From positions 62,001-126,000 of the forward strand of contig JAEWWT010000027.1 of the NCBI GenBank assembly GCA_023396225.1: 64,000 nt of DNA. Direction: 5' to 3'. The stretch is from Bacillota bacterium (GTDB lineage: Bacteria > Bacillota > Clostridia > Oscillospirales > Ruminococcaceae). Positions 8,117 through 15,447 of the stretch are shown here, in pieces. Numbering within the stretch: the first letter of the stretch is position 1; the number at the start of each line of letters is the position of its first letter. The position numbers and the translations under genes are program-made. The notes beneath the pieces are model-generated. The model saw only the letters and a program-made list of their open reading frames with translations. It made no database searches and had not been told where the DNA came from.

Positions 8117-8150
8117 AAAAAGTACCTGCACTATAAAAGTACAGGTACTT
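8117..8150 (-). terminator. Terminator of the pst-pho operon
   Basis: A 9-bp stem AAGTACCTG/CAGGTACTT is followed on the minus strand by TTTTTCCC, sixteen bases beyond the phoR stop. It is a standard intrinsic terminator for the operon that begins at pstS. Confidence 0.85.
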
Positions 8151-8165
8151 GATTTCATTATTATA

Positions 8166-9836
8166 TTATCTGTCGTTTTTTTGAAAAGCAATTGTAATCT
8201 CTGTGCCTTTATTAACAATGCTTTTCATTTTAATATCAGCATTGTGAAAAGCTGCGCCATGCTTGACAATTGAAAGACCCAAACCTGTTCCTCCCGTTTC
8301 TTTGGAATGGCTTTTATCCACCCGGTAAAAACGCTCAAAAACCCTTTCTTGTGCTTCTTCGGGAATACCAATTCCAGTGTCGCTCACAGACAGCAAAACA
8401 TTTGAATCGGTTTCTGTTATTGAAATATTGACCTTTCCGTCATCTATGTTATATTTTATTGCATTATCACACAGATTGAAAAGCATTTCATCAAGGATAT
8501 ATCTTACTCCGGTTATTTCACAGCGGTTACCCGTCAGCTCAATTGATACATTTCTGCTTTCAGCCAAGGAAGACAGCCTTGCTTTAACATCTTCAGCAAG
8601 GGAATACAAATTTACGCTTTCTTTCTGAATATCACTGTTTGTTTCATCAAGCTTAGACAGTTTGATAATATCCTCAATAAGGTCTATAAGACGTTTTGAT
8701 TCGGAATAAATTTTCTCGGAAAATCGCTGAATATCCTGCGGCTTTACAAGCCCGTTTTTCATTATTTCAGCATAGCCGGAAATAGAAGTAAGAGGAGTTT
8801 TCAGCTCATGAGAAACGTTTGCGGAAAATTCATGACGCATAGCTTCACGTTCATGCTTTTCAGTAATATCAACGATAATAATTACAACGCCTATGGTATT
8901 TTCGTTATATTTTACGGGGCTTGAAATAATTAGATAAACCTTATTTCCCATGCTGTAATTGCTTTCACTGTATTTTCCGTTCTGCGCCTTTTCTACTGAT
9001 TTTATAAAATCATCACTTCTATTTAACGTCAGAATATTCTGTCCCGTACAGTCTTTGTTTGCAATTCCGAGAATACGTAGCGCACTTTTATTCAGTGAAA
9101 GCACTGTAGATTTCTCGTCAAGAATAATCAGCCCTTCATTCATGTTTTCGGTAATAGCAGAAAATTCACTCTGCTGTTTGTTAAGCGTTGCTATATATCC
9201 GTTAATGGATTCATTTTGCTTAACAATTCTTGATAAGAGGGGAGTAATTTCATCATAGATAATATTCTGTTCAGGGTTTTCAAGATCGATTTGATTTATT
9301 GGCTTAACAATAAATTTTGTCTGAATTCTTGCTATCATTATACATAAAAACAATAAAGGTATAATCAGAAGAATAACAAACTCAAGGTTATTGAACATTT
9401 CCTTATAAATGCTGTCGGTGGTATATGCAACCCTTATTACAGAGCCATTGTCAAGCTTGATAGCATAGTAGCTGGTTTGTTTGTCAAGTGTAGCTGAAAG
9501 ACGTGTTACTTCTCCTGTTCCGGTTTCCCTTGCCGAAATAAATTCCCGGCGGTCTGAGTGATTCTCCATCATTAAGACATTAGCTTCTGAATCAAACAGA
9601 ACGGTTCCGTCTGCGGCAATAAGTGTAATTCTGTTTGAAATAATACTTTTAAGTTCTTTGAAATAAATGTCATAATCTGAGTCCATGTTTAAAGAAATAT
9701 ATCTTGCTTCTTTTCTGATAATATCTTTCATCTGTTCACTGCTTTGTTTAAATGAGACTACAGTAAACACTATTGCTGTCAGAATTACAGTAACAACAGA
9801 AACTAGAAGAAGATTTATAAATATCCTGCGCTTCAT
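8166..9836 (-). CDS. phoR: Phosphate-responsive sensor histidine kinase
   Basis: PhoR senses phosphate status through the Pst/PhoU complex and phosphorylates PhoB. The 556-residue protein has a membrane helix at about residues 7-29, an extracytoplasmic region to about 150, and a second helix at about 151-171 (LEFVILLIIPLLFLCIMIA). A PAS domain follows at about 222-325. HisKA carries the phospho-acceptor in NVSHELKTPL (His343), and the ATPase domain has NLCDNAIKYN, DTGIGIP and GTGLGL. It overlaps the phoB stop by four bases and ends the seven-gene pst-pho operon. Confidence 0.94.
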   Translation of the reverse strand: MKRRIFINLLLVSVVTVILTAIVFTVVSFKQSSEQMKDIIRKEARYISLNMDSDYDIYFKELKSIISNRITLIAADGTVLFDSEANVLMMENHSDRREFISARETGTGEVTRLSATLDKQTSYYAIKLDNGSVIRVAYTTDSIYKEMFNNLEFVILLIIPLLFLCIMIARIQTKFIVKPINQIDLENPEQNIIYDEITPLLSRIVKQNESINGYIATLNKQQSEFSAITENMNEGLIILDEKSTVLSLNKSALRILGIANKDCTGQNILTLNRSDDFIKSVEKAQNGKYSESNYSMGNKVYLIISSPVKYNENTIGVVIIIVDITEKHEREAMRHEFSANVSHELKTPLTSISGYAEIMKNGLVKPQDIQRFSEKIYSESKRLIDLIEDIIKLSKLDETNSDIQKESVNLYSLAEDVKARLSSLAESRNVSIELTGNRCEITGVRYILDEMLFNLCDNAIKYNIDDGKVNISITETDSNVLLSVSDTGIGIPEEAQERVFERFYRVDKSHSKETGGTGLGLSIVKHGAAFHNADIKMKSIVNKGTEITIAFQKNDR

Positions 9837-10513
9837 CTGTTTCCTCCTATACGATAACCAACACCTCTTACCGTTTCAATCATATTTCCGCACTCGCCGA
9901 GTTTCTGTCTTAATGTTCTTACATGAACATCAACTGTTCGTGTTTCGCCTTCATATTCATAATTCCATATGTTTGAAAGAATTTGTTCTCTTGTAAGCAC
10001 ATTTTGTTCATTTTTCATCAGCATATAAAGAAGTTCAAATTCTTTAAAGGTTAAAAGGATTTCTGCTCCGTCCGCTTTAACTATGTGTTTTTTAGTATCA
10101 AGAGAAAGTTTTCCGATTGTATAAATCGTACCCTTTTCGTCATCACTGCCTTTAGTACGTCTTAAAAGAGCCTTTATTCTTGAAACAAGCTCCATCATTC
10201 CGAATGGCTTTGAAACATAATCATCTGCGCCGTTATCAAGACCAATAACCTTGTCATATTCAGTTCCTTTTGCCGTAACCATTATTACAGGGATTTTTTT
10301 TGTATTACTGTTTGTCCTTAGCTGCTTCAAAATAGAAATTCCGTCCTGTCCAGGAAGCATAATATCAAGCAGCACAAGCTCAGGTATTTTTGTCTTAACC
10401 GCAGTCAGAAAATCATTTCCATTACCAAAGCCCGAAACCTCAAAACCCGTACTCTGAAGCGTGTAAACAACAAGCTCTCTTATGCTTTCATCATCTTCAA
10501 CAACGTAAATCAT
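9833..10513 (-). CDS. phoB: Phosphate regulon response regulator (OmpR/PhoB family)
   Basis: This 226-residue regulator has an N-terminal receiver domain with the acidic pair VVEDDES, phospho-acceptor Asp50 in LVLLDIMLPGQDG and the conserved lysine in YVSKPFG. The C-terminal winged-helix domain has LLTFKEFELLYMLM and TRTVDVHVRTLRQKLG. When phosphorylated by PhoR it should bind Pho boxes, including those proposed upstream of pstS. It overlaps phoU and phoR by four bases on each side. It could equally be named phoP by Bacillus convention. Confidence 0.94.
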   Translation of the reverse strand: MIYVVEDDESIRELVVYTLQSTGFEVSGFGNGNDFLTAVKTKIPELVLLDIMLPGQDGISILKQLRTNSNTKKIPVIMVTAKGTEYDKVIGLDNGADDYVSKPFGMMELVSRIKALLRRTKGSDDEKGTIYTIGKLSLDTKKHIVKADGAEILLTFKEFELLYMLMKNEQNVLTREQILSNIWNYEYEGETRTVDVHVRTLRQKLGECGNMIETVRGVGYRIGGNR

Positions 10514-11160
10514 AGGTATTCACCTTTATATATTCCTGTCATTGAATATTCAACCCATTCGGCAATATTTGTCGCATGGTCGCCTATTCGCTCAAAATAT
10601 TTTGCAATCATAAGCATATCAAGACATTCTTCACCCATACTGCTGTCTGTCTGAATAACTGCTACAATTTCTTTTTTTATCTTATTGAACAAGTTGTCTA
10701 CGGCATCATCATCTGAAATAACTTTTCTTGCAAGTTCAAGGTCGTTGTCAACAAAGGAATTTATGCTTTCAGTAACCATTTTAATTGTAGTACGAGCCAT
10801 TTCCTCAATATGAACCTTTCCAATTAAATTTGTATTCGAAATAAATCTGCTTATATCAGCAATATCGTATGCCTGGTCGCCTATTCTTTCCATATCCGAA
10901 ATCATTTTCATTGCTGCTGAAATCACACGGAGATCCTTTGCAACAGGCTGCTGCTGAAGAATCAGCTTTATGCACAAGGCTTCAATGATTTTTTCCATCT
11001 GATCAATTTTCTTTTCTGTATCAGATACATTTTCTTCTGTAATATTGTATTCGTTAAACATTTTTTTTACAGCAGAAGCAATAGCTTCCTCGCACAATGC
11101 TCCCATTTTAATCAGCTCAACATTAAGTGTATCAAGCTGCTGGTCAAATTTATTGCGCAT
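10510..11160 (-). CDS. phoU: Phosphate signalling complex protein PhoU
   Basis: PhoU links the PstSCAB transporter to PhoR and keeps the regulon off when phosphate is plentiful. The 216-residue all-helical protein contains two copies of the PhoU repeat; the metal-binding motif is visible as DMERIGDQAYDIAD in the first and YFERIGDHATNIAE in the second. Its ATG follows directly on the pstB stop, and its end overlaps phoB by four bases. Confidence 0.95.
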   Translation of the reverse strand: MRNKFDQQLDTLNVELIKMGALCEEAIASAVKKMFNEYNITEENVSDTEKKIDQMEKIIEALCIKLILQQQPVAKDLRVISAAMKMISDMERIGDQAYDIADISRFISNTNLIGKVHIEEMARTTIKMVTESINSFVDNDLELARKVISDDDAVDNLFNKIKKEIVAVIQTDSSMGEECLDMLMIAKYFERIGDHATNIAEWVEYSMTGIYKGEYL

Positions 11161-11910
11161 TTATCCGAACCTCCCTGTAATGTAATCTTCTGTGCGCTTG
11201 TCAGTAGGCATAGAAAATATTTTTTCTGTTTCTCCGTATTCAACAACTTCTCCAAGAAGGAAGAACGCTGTCTTGTCGGAAATTCTTACTGCCTGCTGCA
11301 TATTGTGAGTAACTATGACTATAGTATAATCTTTTTTCAGTTCAATGGCAAGGTCTTCAATCTTAGAGGTTGAAATAGGGTCAAGTGCGGATGTCGGTTC
11401 ATCCATAAGTAGAATTTCAGGATGAACGGCAAGAGCTCTTGCAATACAAAGACGCTGCTGCTGTCCTCCCGAAAGGCCAAGTGCAGATTTTTTCAGTCTA
11501 TCCTTTACTTCATCCCATATTGCTGCATCACGAAGCGACTGCTCAACAAGACTGTCAAGCTTAACCTTTGAACGCACTCCGTGAGTTCTCGGGCCGAATG
11601 CAATGTTGTCATATACACTCATAGGAAATGGATTCGGCTTTTGAAACACCATTCCCACACGTTTCCTTAAAAGATTTATATCAATTTCGTTGTAAATGTT
11701 TTTACCGTCAAGGAGGATTTCTCCGGTAATCTTACAAGTTTCGATAAGATCGTTCATTCTGTTGAGAGATTTTAAAAGTGTCGATTTTCCGCAGCCGGAA
11801 GGGCCTATAAATGCTGTAATTTCTTTTTCTTTTACGTCAAGATTTACATTTTTAAGTGCTTGAAAATTACCGTAATATAAATTGACATTGCTTATATTCA
11901 TTTTATCCAT
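11161..11910 (-). CDS. pstB: Phosphate ABC transporter ATP-binding protein
   Basis: PstB powers phosphate import through PstCA. The 249-residue protein has Walker A GPSGCGKST, the Q loop GMVFQKPNPFPMSVYDN, the signature LSGGQQQR, Walker B ILLMDEPTSALD and the H-loop histidine in IVVTHNMQQA-like sequence. A longer frame begins at 11943, inside pstA. The ATG at 11910 (MDKMNISNVNLYYG) comes one base after the pstA stop and has AAAGGT upstream, so I use it. Confidence 0.95.
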   Translation of the reverse strand: MDKMNISNVNLYYGNFQALKNVNLDVKEKEITAFIGPSGCGKSTLLKSLNRMNDLIETCKITGEILLDGKNIYNEIDINLLRKRVGMVFQKPNPFPMSVYDNIAFGPRTHGVRSKVKLDSLVEQSLRDAAIWDEVKDRLKKSALGLSGGQQQRLCIARALAVHPEILLMDEPTSALDPISTSKIEDLAIELKKDYTIVIVTHNMQQAVRISDKTAFFLLGEVVEYGETEKIFSMPTDKRTEDYITGRFG

Positions 11911-11911
11911 A

Positions 11912-12814
11912 TTAGTCTTTACCTTTACTAATTTTTTGTGCAATCATATTTGAAAAAGTATTTATTCCTACAACAATCACTAAAAGAACCACAGCCGTTG
12001 CATAGGCTTTATCCACATGAAGTCCCTCGCTTGCAAGAACATACATATGAACGGATAGTGTTCTTCCCGATGACATAAGGTCATTCGGAACATCGGGAAT
12101 TGTTCCCGATGTAAATATTAAAGCGGCAGTTTCTCCAACTATTCTTCCTATTCCGAGGATTACTCCTGCAAGAATACCGGGAACTGCTGACGGAAGGACA
12201 ATTTTAAATACTGTTCTTAGTTTTCCGGCGCCAAGCCCGAAGCTTCCCTCTCTGAAGCTGTCGGGAACAGCCTTTAGAGCTTCTTCCGTTGTTCTCATAA
12301 TAAGAGGGAGAATCATTATAGCCAATGTAATTGCACCTGCAAGTATTGAATATCCCCAGCCCAATGTAACGACAAACAGCAGGTAACCAAAAAGACCGTA
12401 TACAATTGATGGAATACCTGAAAGGGTTTCTGCGGTAAGTCTTACAATCCCAACGAGTTTGTTACCCCTTTTTGCATATTCAACAAGATATATTGCAGAA
12501 AAAATTCCAAACGGAACTGCAATAATAAGAGAAACAACAGTCATTGTAATTGTATTAATCAAAGCCGGAAGAAGAGAAACATTTTCAGAATTATACTCGA
12601 GTGAGAATAAATCAAGACTTATGTTAGGAATGCCTTTTATAAGTATATATATAACAATAGATATTAATGAAACAGCTGTTGCGGCAGCGGCAATACATAC
12701 TAACAGCACAATTACCAAAGAAAGCGGCTTCTTAAAATATGACAATATTTTCTGCTTGGGTGTAAGCTTGTTTATGGCTATAATTTCTTTTATATCCATT
12801 ATGCTTTGTATCAT
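11912..12814 (-). CDS. pstA: Phosphate ABC transporter permease PstA
   Basis: PstA is the second membrane permease of the high-affinity phosphate importer. The 300-residue protein has about six membrane helices. The conserved coupling-loop region is EALKAVPDSFREGSFGLGAG, followed by KIVLPSAVPGILAGVILGIGR. An N-terminal cytoplasmic stretch of about 30 residues precedes the first helix. AGGAGG lies eleven bases upstream of the ATG. It follows pstC by 59 bases with no terminator between. Confidence 0.94.
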   Translation of the reverse strand: MIQSIMDIKEIIAINKLTPKQKILSYFKKPLSLVIVLLVCIAAAATAVSLISIVIYILIKGIPNISLDLFSLEYNSENVSLLPALINTITMTVVSLIIAVPFGIFSAIYLVEYAKRGNKLVGIVRLTAETLSGIPSIVYGLFGYLLFVVTLGWGYSILAGAITLAIMILPLIMRTTEEALKAVPDSFREGSFGLGAGKLRTVFKIVLPSAVPGILAGVILGIGRIVGETAALIFTSGTIPDVPNDLMSSGRTLSVHMYVLASEGLHVDKAYATAVVLLVIVVGINTFSNMIAQKISKGKD

Positions 12815-12873
12815 AATGAAGCATTCCTCCTATCGTGAATATTTTAATGACAGCCTATAATTAATAAAATCTG

Positions 12874-13728
12874 TCATGCGTTTTTACCCCTCATTTTTAA
12901 GAGTGAAAATGAAATGTTGATAATTAAAATGAACACAAACAGTACAACTCCTGTTGCGATAAGTGCACCACGGTGCAGATCAACAGCATAGCCCATTTCG
13001 GTTACGATATTTGCCGTAAGCGTTCTCACTCCTTTAAAGATGCTGTCAGGTATTCTTGTCTGATTACCCGCAACCATGATGACAGCCATTGTTTCTCCGA
13101 TTGCACGGCCAATTCCAAGAATCACACCTGCAAATATTCCTGATTTTGCGGCAGGAATTACAGTTAAAAAGATACTTCTTTCATGAGTTGCACCAAGTGC
13201 CAGCGCACCTTCGTAATAGCTTTCGGGAACTGCCCTTACAGAAGATTCTGTAACATTTACTATGGTAGGAAGAATCATTATTCCAAGAAGAAGTGATGCC
13301 GAAATAATATTAAAGCCGTTTCCCTCAAAATGCTCCCTTATAAACGGAACAATTACAACAAGTCCGAAAAAACCGTAAATTACCGAAGGAATTCCTGCTA
13401 AAAGCTCAATTGCAGGCTTTAACACCTTATAAAGTCCCTTCGGACAGTATTTAGCCATGAAAACAGCCGTAAGAATTCCTATGGGAACGCCGATAATAAT
13501 AGCTCCTGCTGTGATGTATATACTGCCTATTATCATAGGGAAAATTCCGAAAATATTATTTTTAGGCCGCCATTCTGTGCCAAAAAGGAATTTTACTATT
13601 CCGATTTTCTGCATTGCCGGCAAACCATTTACAAACAAGAAAAAGCAAATCATTGCTACTGACAAAATTGAAGCAAGAGCTGCAAACAAAAATACGCCGC
13701 TCATAAATTTTTCTTTGAATTTATTCAT
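12874..13728 (-). CDS. pstC: Phosphate ABC transporter permease PstC
   Basis: PstC pairs with PstA in the membrane channel. The 284-residue protein has about six helices and shows the motifs FLFGTEWRPKNNIFGIFPMI, IPSVIYGFFGLVV, SVRAVPESYYEGALALGA and GRAIGETMAVIMVAGN. The last of these is highly conserved in PstC. A strong hairpin lies between pstS and this gene, which should lower permease expression relative to the binding protein. Confidence 0.94.
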   Translation of the reverse strand: MNKFKEKFMSGVFLFAALASILSVAMICFFLFVNGLPAMQKIGIVKFLFGTEWRPKNNIFGIFPMIIGSIYITAGAIIIGVPIGILTAVFMAKYCPKGLYKVLKPAIELLAGIPSVIYGFFGLVVIVPFIREHFEGNGFNIISASLLLGIMILPTIVNVTESSVRAVPESYYEGALALGATHERSIFLTVIPAAKSGIFAGVILGIGRAIGETMAVIMVAGNQTRIPDSIFKGVRTLTANIVTEMGYAVDLHRGALIATGVVLFVFILIINISFSLLKMRGKNA

Positions 13729-13749
13729 ATCTCATAACATCCTCATAAA

Positions 13750-13790
13750 CATGAATAATGCCAGCTATTTTATATAGGGCATTATTCATG
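13750..13790 (-). terminator. Hairpin between pstS and pstC (partial terminator or mRNA stabiliser)
   Basis: A perfect 13-bp stem CATGAATAATGCC/GGCATTATTCATG with a 15-base loop follows the pstS stop. No good T-tract follows on the minus strand, so it more likely slows RNA decay or partly attenuates than fully terminates. Such hairpins often follow binding-protein genes. Confidence 0.7.
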
Positions 13791-13808
13791 TGAGTTTTAT
13801 TTATAGTT

Positions 13809-14696
13809 TTAGTTTAAGAAGGACCAATCTTTTGTTTCGCCTGTGTATATGTCCTTTATTTGATCTGTTGTGAGGTCGTTGCATGCATTATTTTTATTTA
13901 CAATTATTGCAATTCCGTCCTGTGCAATTACTGTTGCTGTTGCTCCCTTTTCGATTTCGCTGTCCTTTAGTTCTCTTGAAGCCATACCGATGTCGCATAC
14001 TCCTTCGATTGCAGAAGAAACGCCTGTTGTTGAATCCGACTGCTGAATTTCAACTGTAATATCAGGGTTAATTGCAACGTAAGCTTCCTTTAGCTTTTCC
14101 ATTACAGGAGTAACTGAAGACGAGCCTGCTATTGTTAATTTTCCTTTTAGCATGCCTGAAACATATGCACCTGTGTTTCCTTTGCTGATATAACCATTGG
14201 CTTCAACAACCTTCTGACCGTCAGCACTTAAAATGAATGCAATATAATCCTTTGCAATGTCGCTTTCATTTCCCATTGTTACAATGTTAAATGGTCTTGA
14301 AACTTTATAAGTGCCATTCTTAACATTTTCAGCATTTGCCTCTGTGTCGTTAACCTTTACAGCCTTTACAGTGTCATTTAATGAACCGAGTGATATGTAT
14401 CCAATTGCATAATCATCACCTGCAACAGTTGTCATCATAACTGATGTGTTGTTTGTTATCATAGCTTCTGTGGTTGTATAGTCAACCTTATTTCCTGAAG
14501 CGTCCTTTTGCTCTACGCCTACAAGCTCAATAAATGCACCTCTTGTTCCTGAACCATCTTCTCTTGAAACTACATTAATACTTTGACTTTTGTCAAAAGA
14601 TCCATTTCCGCTGGTATTGTCTGATTTGCTGCTGCATCCTGCAAGGGATGTCGTCAGGATAAGAACACAAGTTAAAACTGATATAATTTTTTTCAT
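13809..14696 (-). CDS. pstS: Phosphate-binding lipoprotein PstS, circularly permuted
   Basis: PstS captures phosphate outside the cell and delivers it to PstCA. The signal MKKIISVLTCVLILTTSLAG ends in a lipobox with cysteine at CSSKSD. The mature part is unusual. It starts with INVVSREDGSGTRGAFIELV, IGYISLG, KVSRPFNIVT and DGQKVVEANGYI, which form the C-terminal half in canonical PstS. It then continues with KLTIAGSSSVTPVMEKL, IGMASRELKDSE and DQIKDIYTGETKDW, which is canonically the N-terminal half. The phosphate-binding Ser/Thr/Arg segments (SGTR, GSSSVTP) are all present, so it should fold and bind. Related clostridial proteins may share this order. Confidence 0.93.
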   Translation of the reverse strand: MKKIISVLTCVLILTTSLAGCSSKSDNTSGNGSFDKSQSINVVSREDGSGTRGAFIELVGVEQKDASGNKVDYTTTEAMITNNTSVMMTTVAGDDYAIGYISLGSLNDTVKAVKVNDTEANAENVKNGTYKVSRPFNIVTMGNESDIAKDYIAFILSADGQKVVEANGYISKGNTGAYVSGMLKGKLTIAGSSSVTPVMEKLKEAYVAINPDITVEIQQSDSTTGVSSAIEGVCDIGMASRELKDSEIEKGATATVIAQDGIAIIVNKNNACNDLTTDQIKDIYTGETKDWSFLN

Positions 14697-14728
14697 AATT
14701 TTTTCTCCTCTTCATTATTACAATTATG

Positions 14729-14790
14729 ATTATAAAACTCTAATGTAAAAACCAAAACGGAGGTAATGTTAAATGTAAGTAAAGTTATTT
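14729..14790 (-). promoter_or_regulatory. pstS promoter region with Pho-box-like repeats
   Basis: The minus strand has TATAAT (14729-14734) without a good -35 at the usual spacing, and upstream carries TTNACA-like hexamers: TTTACA (14744-14749), TTAACA (14767-14772), CTTACA (14774-14779) and TTTACT (14779-14784). PhoB/PhoP-family regulators bind such direct repeats in place of a -35. The motif calls are by eye and the spacing is only roughly regular. Confidence 0.5.
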
Positions 14791-14820
14791 TCTGAATAAG
14801 TTCCAGTTAGCAAGTTTATA

Positions 14821-14856
14821 AAAAAGCAGTCAAACTGTTAAGCTTGACTGCTTTTT
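14821..14856. terminator. Bidirectional terminator between the DUF3784 gene and pstS
   Basis: AAAAAGCAGTCAA pairs with TTGACTGCTTTTT across a 10-base loop, giving a stem with A- and T-tracts usable in both directions. It closes the small membrane-protein gene to the right and insulates the pho operon. Confidence 0.88.
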
Positions 14857-14912
14857 ATATTATTTAATTGTACTTACCTAATACAATGGAATTTGTAAGA
14901 TTAATGATATGC

Positions 14913-15251
14913 TTACTTTCCATTCTTGCTCTTTTCGGATTTTACAGCATCGACAATTGCGTAGATAATGACGAAAGCTATAAAAAACCACATGATGACG
15001 TATGGCCATTTCCACAGCGTGAATATGTGTAAAGCCATCAACGCAAATACCAACGCTAAGCATCCGAATATAATAGTAACAAGTTTGTATTGGGGCTTTT
15101 TATCAACTTTGTCTCTTTCTTGTTTACTAAGCCATATATATGTGTTGGATAAAATTGGACCTTTACCCCTTGCTGTGAATGATACATAAATACCTAAACT
15201 GATCGCAATTATACTTACGATACAACCTACTATTATTTGCCCAAATTCCAT
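14913..15251 (-). CDS. DUF3784 family small membrane protein
   Basis: This 112-residue protein has three membrane helices (GQIIVGCIVSIIAISLGIYV; LVTIIFGCLALVFALMA; WPYVIMWFFIAFVIIYAIV) and the short motif SKQERDKVDKK between the first two. This is the arrangement of the clostridial DUF3784 proteins, whose function is unknown. The ATG at 15251 has GGAAAGAG at good spacing; a longer frame begins at 15272. It is a single gene closed by the bidirectional terminator downstream. Confidence 0.75.
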   Translation of the reverse strand: MEFGQIIVGCIVSIIAISLGIYVSFTARGKGPILSNTYIWLSKQERDKVDKKPQYKLVTIIFGCLALVFALMALHIFTLWKWPYVIMWFFIAFVIIYAIVDAVKSEKSKNGK

Positions 15252-15408
15252 TGTTACCACTCTTTCCGACATAAAATAACGAGCTTTTTATATTCATCTT
15301 ATTGCTTAAATATAATTATACTACCAACCATCTTAAAAGTAAAGGTGGAATTCTCCACTCACCATACAAATGGTTATTAAAGAAAAACGAAAAGAATGAC
15401 ATAAAAAA

Positions 15409-15439
15409 ATCCCTGTACTCCTTTCGGAATACAGGGGTT
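15409..15439 (-). terminator. Original ppdK terminator, displaced by the integrative element
   Basis: On the minus strand AACCCCTGTA pairs with TACAGGGATT around an 11-base loop and is followed by TTTTTTATG. It lies 16 bases after the orphaned ppdK stop at 15455-15457, so before integration it would have ended ppdK. It now ends the recombinase gene. Confidence 0.82.
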
Positions 15440-15447
15440 TAAGCATT

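Noticed and set aside
8166..10513. Two-component pair treated as unrelated to phosphate
   Set aside because: The genes overlap phoU and lie in one operon with pstSCAB, with the standard PhoR and PhoB domain order.
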